From assembly GCF_046719735.1 (NCBI RefSeq), contig NZ_JAUTWQ010000002.1, positions 62,001 to 126,000 of the forward strand: 64,000 nucleotides of DNA, in the 5' to 3' direction. Below are positions 51,345 to 59,794 of the stretch, in pieces. The notes under the pieces were generated by a model. The model did no database searches. It was not told the DNA's origin and saw only the letters and a list, made by a program, of their open reading frames with translations. The position numbers and the translations under genes are program-made. Numbering within the stretch: the stretch's first letter is position 1; every line of letters starts with the position of its first letter. Source of the DNA: Halobacillus_B rhizosphaerae (GTDB lineage Bacteria > Bacillota > Bacilli > Bacillales > Halobacillaceae).

Positions 51345-52250
51345 TTAAGAAATCCCTGGTTCAATACTCAATAAAGGGAAACAAGTGTTCATAACAGCTC
51401 TTGCTCCTAATGGAAATCCAAAATTAGGCTGGCCATGCCCCATAGAAAACCCCTGGACCACCGGCACTGCACAGTTGTGGAAATAGTGAACAAATAAATC
51501 GTTCAGCTCACTATGATATTGCGCTTCATCCTGCTTATCCGTCGTAAACTCCCCCAAGGCTATCCCTGCTACACTGCTAAACTTGCCTGCGAGGCGGAGA
51601 TGATTGAGCATGGCATCGATTCGATAGAGCGGTTCATCTACTTCTTCCATAAATAAAATATTTCCCGCTGTTTGAATTTCAAAAGGCGTGCCCAAAGAGT
51701 CTGTTAAGAGAGTTAAGTTCCCTCCAACAATTCTGCCGTTTGCTCGCCCGGGTTTTATGACCTGCAGTGAAGAAACAGCCGAGGTATAGACGATTTCCAC
51801 CGGTGTAAATAATTGGCGAAAAGATATGATGTCAGTCTCTGTCCACTCGGAGGCAATCATCGGGCCGTGAAAAGTAATGAGACCGCTGTATTGGCGAATA
51901 GCGGTATGAAGGTAAGTAATATCGCTGTAGCCCCAAAAGATTTTAGGATGGCAGCGAATCAGTTCATAATTGACCTGCTCCGCTATTCTTGCCGTTCCAT
52001 ACCCGCCACGCGCGCAGAAGACAGCTTTAATTTGAGGATTCTGGAACATATAATGAAGATCCGATAACCGTTCTTCATCCGTTCCGGAGAGATAACCCTT
52101 TTTTAACCTGACCGTCTGTCCGAGACACACTTGCAAACCTAGTGACTTTAGATAACGCACCCCTTGCTGCAGCTGCTTCAAGTCAGGCGGACCAGCTGGT
52201 GCTATCACACCCACCACATCTCCAGGGCATAGATGGTTCGGTTTAAGCAT
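51345..52250 (-). CDS. LD-carboxypeptidase (peptidase S66 family)
   Basis: 301 residues from the ATG at 52250 (GGAG at 9 bases; the longer TTG frame includes the ribosome binding site). Motifs: IAPAGPPD, FCARGGYGTARI, catalytic Ser109 in WGYSDITYLH, a Glu in FMEEVDEPLYRID and His in GFSMGHGQPN. The family cleaves the L-Lys/DAP-D-Ala bond of tetrapeptides in peptidoglycan recycling or microcin resistance. It is not at this position in B. subtilis, where recG is next to fapR. The exact substrate is unknown. Confidence 0.9.
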   Translation of the reverse strand: MLKPNHLCPGDVVGVIAPAGPPDLKQLQQGVRYLKSLGLQVCLGQTVRLKKGYLSGTDEERLSDLHYMFQNPQIKAVFCARGGYGTARIAEQVNYELIRCHPKIFWGYSDITYLHTAIRQYSGLITFHGPMIASEWTETDIISFRQLFTPVEIVYTSAVSSLQVIKPGRANGRIVGGNLTLLTDSLGTPFEIQTAGNILFMEEVDEPLYRIDAMLNHLRLAGKFSSVAGIALGEFTTDKQDEAQYHSELNDLFVHYFHNCAVPVVQGFSMGHGQPNFGFPLGARAVMNTCFPLLSIEPGIS

Positions 52251-52285
52251 CGTTCTCCACTCCTGTGACAACATAAATTTGAAGA

Positions 52286-52317
52286 AGAGCTTTTATAATC
52301 AGTTTTTGAAAAGCTCT
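52286..52317 (-). other. Inverted repeat between recG and ldcA-like gene
   Basis: A 9-bp inverted repeat (AGAGCTTTT / AAAAGCTCT) with a 14-base AT-rich loop, between recG and the carboxypeptidase gene. No U tract follows on the minus strand, so terminator function is doubtful. Confidence 0.4.
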
Positions 52318-52357
52318 CTCTCCTATCCTATGCGTCAAGCAGCAATGATTATTTAAA

Positions 52358-54400
52358 CTAGTCTAGAACTTCCCCCGCAAGGTGTTCATCTGAATTAAGA
52401 ATGTCATTAATCGCTTTATAGGCTTCCGTTTCCAAACTTTTATGGTGAATAATATCGGAAGCATCTCTTCTTGCCGTTTCTAGTGCCCTGTAATCATGGA
52501 CCATGTCGCCAACTTTAAACTCCGGCAGGCCGCTTTGCTTTCTTCCAAAGAAATCCCCTGGCCCTCGTAATTTTAAGTCCTGTTCTGAAAGTTCAAAGCC
52601 ATCAGTAGTTTCAGTCATGATTTTCATTCTTTCCTTACCTACGTCCCCTTTTGGATCGGCAAGTAAAATACAATAACTTTGCTCCGCTCCTCTTCCTACT
52701 CGTCCACGCAGCTGGTGGAGCTGAGACAGCCCGAACCTCTCGGCATCATAGATAACCATCAAAGTTGCATTTGGAACGTTAACGCCAACCTCTACAACGG
52801 TAGTCGATACTAGAACTTGCAAATCTCCGCCGGCAAACTGCTTCATTACTTCTTCTTTCTCATCATTATGCAGCCTGCCATGCATAAGCCCTACTGAAAT
52901 GTCAGGTTCATAAATAGATGCCAGCTGACCGTGAAGATCCACAGCATTCTGAATGTCCAGCTGATCAGATTCCTCAATCAAAGGGCAGATTACATAGGCT
53001 TGGTGCCCTTTTCCTATCTCTTTTTGTATAAACGATAATACACGGTTCGTCATCTGTCCTTTCACCCAGTAAGTTTCTACTGGCTTACGGCCGGCAGGCA
53101 TTTCATCAATGACCGATACGTCCATATCTCCAAACGCAGTGATGGCTAATGTTCTCGGAATAGGAGTAGCAGTCATAAATAATACGTCAGGATGTAATCC
53201 CTTGTCCCTCAATATACGACGTTGATTCACGCCAAACCGGTGCTGTTCATCGACAATAACGAATCCTAAATCGTGAAATACTACTTCTTCCTGGATTAAA
53301 GCATGCGTGCCTATTAAGATATCCACTTGACCTGTTCGAACGGATTCGAGAATTTCCCGTCTGCGCTTGCCTTTAATAGATCCGGTTAACAAGGCAATCT
53401 TCGCTCGGTCTTCAAACATCTCCGAAAGAGATTGATAATGCTGCTCTGCCAAAATTTCAGTTGGCACCATTAAAGACCCTTGATGTCCAGAAGTAATCGA
53501 TGCATATAATCCAATAGCAGCTACGGCGGTTTTACCAGACCCTACGTCCCCTTGAAGCAGCCGATTCATACGATGCGGATTCTTTAAATCAGCCAGGATC
53601 TCCGCTAATGCTTTTTTCTGTGCGGAAGTCAGTTCAAAAGGAAAGGATTGGACAAACTCTGTCAATTGATTATTATCATAATCCTGCGCATTCCCTGTGG
53701 TAGCTTCTTTATGTTTTTTTCTTAGTAGCTGCATTTTCAGTTGAAACAATAGAAATTCTTCATAGATAAATCTTCGTTTGGCGTGCTTTAATAACACTCT
53801 GTTTTCTGGATAATGCATTTGTCTCAAGGCACTCTTCCTGTCAGGAAGTTTGTAGGACTCTCTTATAGCCTCGGGCAGAATTTCCTGCACGTGGTCCAGA
53901 TAATTGTCCAGTGCCGCTTTAATAATTTTCCGAAGGGTTTTAAGTGTTACACTTTCTTTTAGAGAATAAACCGGCTGAATGGGTTCCTGAGATTTGGACT
54001 CGCCCTTTTTATATTGACTTACTGTAATTTGCAGCCTTTGCTGATCCCACTTCCCCGTGACGGTAACTGTGTCACCAGGCTGTAGTTGTTTCTTGGCAAA
54101 AGCACGGTTAAACATAACGGCTTTCACTGCAAATTGATCGACTTGCAGTGTCATCGTTAACCTGGATTTCTTTCTGCCAAAAAAGCTAAGGGAAGGCTCT
54201 GAAACAACCTCCCCTTCAATCGTAGCATGTTCATTATGAGCCAATTCTGTTAAAGGCTTAACTTCATAGGAGTCGTAACGATAAGGAAAATAGAAAAGCA
54301 GATCCTCGACCGTATAAAGTCCTAATTCGTGCAAATGAGTTTCCAGCTTCTCCCCTACCCCTTTTACTTCACTAATTGGCTGACTTAACAAAACCTTCAC
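52358..54400 (-). CDS. recG: ATP-dependent DNA helicase RecG
   Basis: 680 residues: an N-terminal wedge/OB domain (about 1-240), then helicase motifs I GDVGSGKTA, II VDEQHRFG, III MTATPIPRTLA and VI QLRGRVGRG. It remodels stalled forks and Holliday junctions. The start is a GTG immediately after the sdaAA stop codon. Gene order sdaAB-sdaAA-recG is as in B. subtilis. Confidence 0.97.
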   Translation of the reverse strand: MKVLLSQPISEVKGVGEKLETHLHELGLYTVEDLLFYFPYRYDSYEVKPLTELAHNEHATIEGEVVSEPSLSFFGRKKSRLTMTLQVDQFAVKAVMFNRAFAKKQLQPGDTVTVTGKWDQQRLQITVSQYKKGESKSQEPIQPVYSLKESVTLKTLRKIIKAALDNYLDHVQEILPEAIRESYKLPDRKSALRQMHYPENRVLLKHAKRRFIYEEFLLFQLKMQLLRKKHKEATTGNAQDYDNNQLTEFVQSFPFELTSAQKKALAEILADLKNPHRMNRLLQGDVGSGKTAVAAIGLYASITSGHQGSLMVPTEILAEQHYQSLSEMFEDRAKIALLTGSIKGKRRREILESVRTGQVDILIGTHALIQEEVVFHDLGFVIVDEQHRFGVNQRRILRDKGLHPDVLFMTATPIPRTLAITAFGDMDVSVIDEMPAGRKPVETYWVKGQMTNRVLSFIQKEIGKGHQAYVICPLIEESDQLDIQNAVDLHGQLASIYEPDISVGLMHGRLHNDEKEEVMKQFAGGDLQVLVSTTVVEVGVNVPNATLMVIYDAERFGLSQLHQLRGRVGRGAEQSYCILLADPKGDVGKERMKIMTETTDGFELSEQDLKLRGPGDFFGRKQSGLPEFKVGDMVHDYRALETARRDASDIIHHKSLETEAYKAINDILNSDEHLAGEVLD

Positions 54401-55285
54401 TCACTCTCTCTTTAATGATATTCCATAGACTTTAGCTTCTAGCTCTCTTCCTGTCGGTGTGGCAGCTAAACCTCCCTGTGCAGTTTCCCGGAATGCAGAA
54501 GGCATACGTTGACCAACTTTATACATTGCGTCGATTACTTCATCACAAGGAATCCGGCTTGTCACTCCCGCTAAAGCCATATCAGCCGCCACTACGGAGT
54601 TAGAAGCCCCGATTGCATTCCGTTTTACACAAGGAACTTCTACTAAACCAGCCACAGGATCACAAATTAAACCGAGCATATTCTTCAAGGTAATTGCCAT
54701 GGCTTCTGCTGACTGCGCAGGACTTCCCCCCGCCATTTCAACGATGGCAGCTGCAGCCATACCTGCAGCTGAGCCCACTTCTGCCTGACAACCGCCTGCA
54801 GCTCCTGAAATGGAGGCATTGTTAGCTACGACAAATCCGAAAGCTCCGGATGTAAACAAGTAACGAACCATTTGTTCCCGGGTTGGGTTTAATTGATTTT
54901 TCACCGCGAATAAAGTACCTGGTACACATCCCGCACTTCCAGCAGTGGGAGTGGCGCAAATGGTACCCATAGCAGCATTAACTTCATTGGTTGCCACTGC
55001 TTTACTTACGGCATCCATCAAAAGATTTCCTGATAGTGGAGTATGATTTTTCATATAGTTTTGAATTAACACCGCATCTCCGCCGGTTAATCCACTGTGG
55101 GATTTTACCCCTTTCAGCCCGTCTTCAATCGCTTTTTCCATTACGTCGAGGTTTTTCTCCATCTGCCCCACCACTTGTTCTCTGGTAAGCTGCTTTACTT
55201 CCATCTCCTGGCGAATCATAACTTCCGATATTTGAATGCCTTCACTTTCAGCAAGTTCCACTAATTCTGCTACATTTCTAAACAT
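54401..55285 (-). CDS. sdaAA: L-serine dehydratase, iron-sulfur-dependent, alpha subunit
   Basis: 294 residues. Conserved Cys motifs for the Fe-S cluster are CATPTAGSAGCVPGT, GGCQAEVGSA and CDPVAGLVEVPC. It deaminates L-serine to pyruvate and ammonia with the beta subunit. The recG start abuts its stop. Confidence 0.97.
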   Translation of the reverse strand: MFRNVAELVELAESEGIQISEVMIRQEMEVKQLTREQVVGQMEKNLDVMEKAIEDGLKGVKSHSGLTGGDAVLIQNYMKNHTPLSGNLLMDAVSKAVATNEVNAAMGTICATPTAGSAGCVPGTLFAVKNQLNPTREQMVRYLFTSGAFGFVVANNASISGAAGGCQAEVGSAAGMAAAAIVEMAGGSPAQSAEAMAITLKNMLGLICDPVAGLVEVPCVKRNAIGASNSVVAADMALAGVTSRIPCDEVIDAMYKVGQRMPSAFRETAQGGLAATPTGRELEAKVYGISLKRE

Positions 55286-55306
55286 CTGCCTGCCCCTTTC
55301 TCTTCT

Positions 55307-55969
55307 CTAATCTGAGATTTTAGCTACTTGTATAATATGATCTGCACGTTCAAGTTCATTTAAAACCGAATCTTCTACATTCTGATCTACTTCAATGACC
55401 ATCAGCGCTTGTTCCCCTTGAGCTTTACGGGACATTTCCATGCGTCCAATGTTGATTTGATTTTTCGCCAATATAGCTGTCGACGAAGCAATCGCTCCGT
55501 AACGGTCATTATGGATAAGAAGAATCGCCGGATGGTTCCCGGACAGCCGGAGTTCAAAACCATTTAACTCGGTGATCTCCGCTTTTCCTCCGCCGATGGA
55601 AATTCCTACAAGCTCAAGTTCTCCATCATCATCGCCTATTTTTAAACGAGCCGTATTCGGGTGATCGGTGTGGGCGTCTTCTTCATGAAAACGAACTTTC
55701 ATCCCCCCCGCTCTGGCTGTTTCCAGTGCCTTACCGATACGGGTATCATCTGTATCATAATCAAGTAATCCTCCTACAATCGCTACATCAGTGCCATGAC
55801 CTTTATAAGTTTTGGCAAAAGAACCATATAAGTGGACATGAGCATATTTAGGCTCACGTCCGAATAAGTGCCTTGCAGCACGGCCGATTCTTGCCGCACC
55901 GGCTGTATGTGAACTGGAAGGACCAATCATAACCGGTCCAATAATATCAAAAACGGATCTATATTTCAT
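55307..55969 (-). CDS. sdaAB: L-serine dehydratase, iron-sulfur-dependent, beta subunit
   Basis: 220 residues: an N-terminal domain with FDIIGPVMIGPSSSHTAGAARIG and a C-terminal ACT domain (about 148-220, ALMVIEVDQNVEDSVLNEL). The ACT domain probably senses serine. First gene of sdaAB-sdaAA-recG. The ribosome binding site is modest. A cre-like site lies 43 bases upstream. Confidence 0.96.
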   Translation of the reverse strand: MKYRSVFDIIGPVMIGPSSSHTAGAARIGRAARHLFGREPKYAHVHLYGSFAKTYKGHGTDVAIVGGLLDYDTDDTRIGKALETARAGGMKVRFHEEDAHTDHPNTARLKIGDDDGELELVGISIGGGKAEITELNGFELRLSGNHPAILLIHNDRYGAIASSTAILAKNQINIGRMEMSRKAQGEQALMVIEVDQNVEDSVLNELERADHIIQVAKISD

Positions 55970-56011
55970 CTTAACTTCACCATCCCTATAGTACTCTCTT
56001 CTATTTTAACG

Positions 56012-56025
56012 AGAAAACGCTTACC
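56012..56025 (-). promoter_or_regulatory. Candidate cre (CcpA) site upstream of sdaAB
   Basis: The minus-strand 14-mer GGTAAGCGTTTTCT matches the CcpA consensus TGWAARCGYTWNCW at 13 of 14 positions. It lies about 50 bases before the sdaAB ATG, downstream of a possible extended -10 (TGATAAGAT, 56058-56050). This suggests carbon catabolite control of serine deamination. The site also lies about 80 bases upstream of the divergent purine permease promoter. Confidence 0.55.
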
Positions 56026-56105
56026 TATCTAGTCCAAAACCTCTTCTATCTTATCATAAAAAGACAGAAGGCAATTATAAAATTCGTTAAAAATTCTATG
56101 TATGA

Positions 56106-56134
56106 TTGATTCTGTGAAGCTTTAAGGGTACAAT
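56106..56134 (+). promoter_or_regulatory. Predicted promoter of the purine permease gene
   Basis: Plus strand TTGATT (56106-56111), 17-base spacer, TACAAT (56129-56134). The start would be near 56141. Confidence 0.65.
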
Positions 56135-56145
56135 CAATATTTGTG

Positions 56146-56160
56146 GGTTACTCGGTAACC
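56146..56160 (+). promoter_or_regulatory. Inverted repeat at the permease transcription start
   Basis: GGTTAC-3 nt-GTAACC, a perfect 6+6 inverted repeat about 5 to 20 bases after the predicted start of transcription. The location suits a repressor operator. It is not a purine riboswitch and does not resemble a PurR box. Confidence 0.45.
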
Positions 56161-56196
56161 GGGCGGGAGAGGGATAATTTCATAGAGGCGATTTAT

Positions 56197-57468
56197 ATGC
56201 TGCATAAGCATAATGCAGGCCCATCGAACTTGCAAAAGGAGATTATGGCAGGCATGATCGGTTATTTTACTACGGTTTACATTGTTGCCGTTAATAGTCA
56301 AATTCTCGAAAGTGCCGGGCTGCCATTACAAAGCGGAATGGTAGCTACGATTCTTGCAAGCTCTGTTGGCTGCTTGATTATGGCCTTATACGCAAAAGCA
56401 CCGATGGTTCTTATTCCCGGCATGGGAGTCAATGCCTTATTTGCTTACTCAATTGTAGAAAGCGGAGGTCTAAAGTTTGACGAGGGACTCGCAGTAGTAG
56501 TTGTAGCTGCTATTCTATTTCTGATCACAGCCTTTACTCGATTAGGCAATTGGCTGAAACGAGCTATTCCTGATTCATTGAAACACGCAATTACGGTAGG
56601 ACTTGGCTTATTCCTTACTCTTATTGGTCTTGAAAAAGGCGGATTAGTCGTAAGAGGTGACCATTCATTAATCGCATTGGGTAATCCTTCTTCTGCGATC
56701 GTCTTAACCAGTCTGTTGACGTTGTTTATAGCCATTTTTCTATTTGTGAGAAATGTACCCGGAAATTTCTTAATTAGTATGATTGCAGGAACTCTGATTG
56801 CTAAGTTTACCGGGATTCTCCACTCACCAGGGGCTTCGCTGGATTTCCAAGATCAAACGTGGATCATTCTCCCTTCCTTTGAACACATTGGAGAGTTTAG
56901 TTTTTGGATGGCGGTCTTCCCTCTGGCTATTGTGCTCATTTTTGAAAATATGGGGCTTATTCACGGCCAGCTCGATATGCTGAACCAGGAGGATAAATTT
57001 AAACGCTCCTATCAGGCCATAGCATTTTCAGCTTTATTCAGCGGATTCTTCGGCACTTCTCCCACCGTTTCTTCAGCAGAAAGCGCAGCGGTGATTGCTT
57101 CCGGAGGAAAGTCAGGAAAAGCTGCATTAACGATGGCCACGTTGTTTCTAGGTACGCTGTTTCTACTTCCGTGGATCAGCATGGTTCCCCCTACAGCAAT
57201 CAGCCCGATCTTAATCATTGTCGGTTCTCTAATGGTACAGAACATTAAGTATATTCCATTTGGAAACCTATCAGAAACAATGCCTGCCTTCTTAATAATC
57301 GTCATGATCCCGTTTACGTATTCGATCGCAGATGGGATGGCTTTCGGTTTTATCGCTTATCCAATTGTGAAATTCGCCATTGGTAAGCAAAGAGAACTAA
57401 CAGTGCCCGTTGTATGTATTGCCATGGTCTTTCTCGTTGAATTTATCCTGCGTTCGCTTGGACACTAA
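56197..57468 (+). CDS. NCS2-family (AzgA-type) purine permease
   Basis: 423 residues from the ATG at 56197, with GAGG at 8 bases; an in-frame GTG at 56143 would sit almost at the transcription start and is unlikely. It has 12 or so membrane segments and the AzgA motifs GYFTTVYIVAVNSQILESAG, PGMGVNALFAY and a later FSGFFGTSPTVSSAESAAV. It probably imports adenine, guanine or hypoxanthine with protons (PbuG/PbuO-like). No riboswitch is visible. This gene separates sdaAB from yloV. Confidence 0.92.
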   Translation: MLHKHNAGPSNLQKEIMAGMIGYFTTVYIVAVNSQILESAGLPLQSGMVATILASSVGCLIMALYAKAPMVLIPGMGVNALFAYSIVESGGLKFDEGLAVVVVAAILFLITAFTRLGNWLKRAIPDSLKHAITVGLGLFLTLIGLEKGGLVVRGDHSLIALGNPSSAIVLTSLLTLFIAIFLFVRNVPGNFLISMIAGTLIAKFTGILHSPGASLDFQDQTWIILPSFEHIGEFSFWMAVFPLAIVLIFENMGLIHGQLDMLNQEDKFKRSYQAIAFSALFSGFFGTSPTVSSAESAAVIASGGKSGKAALTMATLFLGTLFLLPWISMVPPTAISPILIIVGSLMVQNIKYIPFGNLSETMPAFLIIVMIPFTYSIADGMAFGFIAYPIVKFAIGKQRELTVPVVCIAMVFLVEFILRSLGH

Positions 57469-57487
57469 TTCAATGTCAGGCAGACAC

Positions 57488-57535
57488 GAAAGAAATCCCC
57501 CCTTCATGAATTAGGATGAAGGGGGGATTTCTTTC
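57488..57535 (+). terminator. Terminator of the purine permease gene
   Basis: A 20-bp perfect stem (57488-57507 with 57516-57535) containing C6/G6 in the middle and an 8-base loop. The T-rich arm TTTCTTTC gives the U stretch. It begins 19 bases after the stop. Confidence 0.85.
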
Positions 57536-57580
57536 ATTATGTATATCAACCAACTGAGATAATAACAATTATGCAGGCGA

Positions 57581-57682
57581 TCACTTCTTTTTTTGTTGAT
57601 CACGTATGGTTTTAGCCATTACTAGAATCAAAAAGAGAAACACAAGTCCGGCTCCTTCTAAAATATCCATGATCAGTCCCAT
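57581..57682 (-). CDS. 33-residue membrane peptide
   Basis: A minus-strand frame of 33 codons ending in TGA. It has an acidic start (MDILEG), one hydrophobic helix (about residues 9-24, AGLVFLFLILVMA) and a basic tail (KTIRDQQKKK), the classic layout of small single-pass membrane proteins. GGAGGG lies 10-11 bases upstream of the ATG at 57682, a little far. A second ATG is at 57670. No family recognised. It occupies the 370-base gap between the permease and sqhC, which otherwise holds only hairpins. Confidence 0.5.
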   Translation of the reverse strand: MGLIMDILEGAGLVFLFLILVMAKTIRDQQKKK

Positions 57683-57812
57683 ACAAAAGGATCCCTCCAT
57701 TTATTCCTTTTTATCCTTCCTTCATACATATGTAGACAACTACCTTCTTATGCTTTCTAAATGATAGAAGTGGATTGGCATTAGCAACAAAACTGCTCAG
57801 CGGCAAAACGAT

Positions 57813-57837
57813 GAGGACAGGTTCTCCACCTGCCCTC
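57813..57837 (-). terminator. Hairpin after sqhC
   Basis: A 10-bp stem (GAGGACAGGT / ACCTGCCCTC) with a 5-base loop, starting 2 bases past the sqhC stop. The non-Watson-Crick position becomes G-U only in the minus-strand RNA. The T tract is weak. Confidence 0.6.
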
Positions 57838-57838
57838 T

Positions 57839-59716
57839 TTATTCAATGTACTTTTGCTGATAGTGACTGAAGGTTATCAACGGCCAAATGTAACGATAGC
57901 TCTCATAATGGATATAAAATACCCCGCCCATTCCTTGACCTTTCGGGTAATCTTCTAGCCAAGTTTTTCTTTGATTATTTTTCAATAAAAATTTAATGCC
58001 ACGATGGATTGCTTCTGTTTCTTCCGTTGAAGCGGCGATTAACGCATCTAAAGCCCAGGAAGTATCAACCAGGGTGCTTTCGCCTAAAGGGACGTAAGAA
58101 TGATTGGTATCACTTAAACAAGATTCTCCCCATCCGCCGTCTTCGTTCTGAATGGTTTCCAGCCACTTAACCGTTTTTTTAATCGTTTTCGAGTTTGGAT
58201 TTTCACCCGTGGCCAGCAATCCTGTAACCGCCGCCCAGCTTCCATAAATATAGCAGATCCCCCAACGGCTGTACCATGAACCATCACTTTTCAGGGTTTT
58301 CTTCAGCCATTTCTTCCCCCTTCTAATAGACCGATGCTCTGAGTTTAAATTTGTATAATTTCCAAGAAACTCTAAAGTTCTGCCTGTTAAATCTGCGCAG
58401 GAAGGATCCTTTAAAATGAAATCTCCCCCCTGGACCGGCAGCCAGGATAGATAACTTTTATTCACTTCCCTTTCAAAGGATGGCCACCCTCCATCCTCGT
58501 TTTGCATAGTCAAAACCCACTGAACGCCTCTTTCCCACGTGCCTTTATAGGCTTTATGTTGAGAAATAAGATGAATCAATGCCCTTAAGCTTGCTGTTGT
58601 GTCATCTACATCAGGATTTATAGTATTGATATCGGAAAAGCCAAATCCGCCCGGGAAGGCGCGAGGGTTGTGAATGATCCAGTCACCATATTTATAGTGC
58701 TGTCTAGAAAACAAGTAACGACTGGCTTTTAAAATTACTTCTTCCTCTTCCTGGACACCGGCTTGCTGTAAAGCCCAACTGATCAGCGAGGTATTCCAAA
58801 CATCCGCAGTCGTATATTGAATATGGACTTGTCTGTCATTTACGGTACTTTGCATGGCTTTCAGTCCATCCACAGCATTCTTTATTACCGGACTTTCCTT
58901 TCGGCTGCCAAGCGATAGAAGAGCAAAAATCATCAAGAAAGTGGAACTAAAGTAACTCAGCAGTGTACCGTCTGCTTCTGTTCGCTTTAACATGTACTGT
59001 TCCGCTTCATATAAGGATCTCTTTTCAAAGGTGCGATCATCTGTTTGTATAGAGCGTAAGAGTTTAGTAAAATAGTTCCCCCACTCTTTACTTTGTTCAT
59101 CATTAAATAGCGTCTCGGTGCGATCATCCACTCTTATACCGGAGAGGTCAGGACTTCTATCTGTCTTCAATTGAAATTTTTTATTTCCTAATATAAGTAT
59201 GGGTACGATATTAGCTCTGCCAAATACAGATATATCATAGATATTGACCGGAAATTGGATAGGGAGCAGCATAATCTCAATAGGAAATGGGAAAAATAAG
59301 GGCCAGGAGTATTGACCAGTAATGGTAAGCATAATCTTAGTAAACATGCCTGCTTTTTCTAGCCCTCCATGGGTCAAGATAAACTTCTTTGCTAAGATTA
59401 ACTCTTTATCCTTATTACCGTAATAGCCCGAGTAGAGCAATCCATAATATGCTTCAATTGTCCTTGATAGATTGCCCTCTTTCTCATCGCGAAACAGTTT
59501 CCATGCACCATTTTCCTCTTGTTTGCTAATAATTCTTTCCGTAAGAGCGATGATAAGTTTCTCATCATCAATTTCCAGTGAACGTAATAAAATAATCATA
59601 TAAGCATCCGTTAGAACTCCTGTATCGAACGTATAATTCCAAGATCCGTCAGAAGATTGTTCACGTTTAAGCCGCTCTATGAGAAGATTCATTTCATCTT
59701 GAACTGCTGATTTCAT
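57839..59716 (-). CDS. sqhC: Terpene cyclase of the squalene-hopene cyclase family (SqhC-like)
   Basis: 625 residues with the catalytic DXDD motif as DVDD at 369-372 (INPDVDDTTASLRAL) and several QW repeats, such as QNEDGGWPSF, GSWYSRWG and QNEDGGWGES. In B. subtilis the homologous SqhC cyclises tetraprenyl-beta-curcumene to sesquarterpenoids that protect spores and membranes; hopanoid formation is an alternative. No ytpB-like synthase is nearby. It is divergent from a DUF2515 gene and lies between yloV and sdaAB, unlike B. subtilis. Confidence 0.92.
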   Translation of the reverse strand: MKSAVQDEMNLLIERLKREQSSDGSWNYTFDTGVLTDAYMIILLRSLEIDDEKLIIALTERIISKQEENGAWKLFRDEKEGNLSRTIEAYYGLLYSGYYGNKDKELILAKKFILTHGGLEKAGMFTKIMLTITGQYSWPLFFPFPIEIMLLPIQFPVNIYDISVFGRANIVPILILGNKKFQLKTDRSPDLSGIRVDDRTETLFNDEQSKEWGNYFTKLLRSIQTDDRTFEKRSLYEAEQYMLKRTEADGTLLSYFSSTFLMIFALLSLGSRKESPVIKNAVDGLKAMQSTVNDRQVHIQYTTADVWNTSLISWALQQAGVQEEEEVILKASRYLFSRQHYKYGDWIIHNPRAFPGGFGFSDINTINPDVDDTTASLRALIHLISQHKAYKGTWERGVQWVLTMQNEDGGWPSFEREVNKSYLSWLPVQGGDFILKDPSCADLTGRTLEFLGNYTNLNSEHRSIRRGKKWLKKTLKSDGSWYSRWGICYIYGSWAAVTGLLATGENPNSKTIKKTVKWLETIQNEDGGWGESCLSDTNHSYVPLGESTLVDTSWALDALIAASTEETEAIHRGIKFLLKNNQRKTWLEDYPKGQGMGGVFYIHYESYRYIWPLITFSHYQQKYIE

Positions 59717-59794
59717 TCTCCAAGCCCCTCCCCCAGTTTCTGTTTATACATATTCAAAAAGAATAAGCACATTCCAAGAGAGGAGGGAACCGTT

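Noticed and set aside
56143..56196. GTG at 56143 as start of the purine permease
   Set aside because: It lies nearly at the predicted transcription start and the ATG at 56197 has a properly spaced ribosome binding site.
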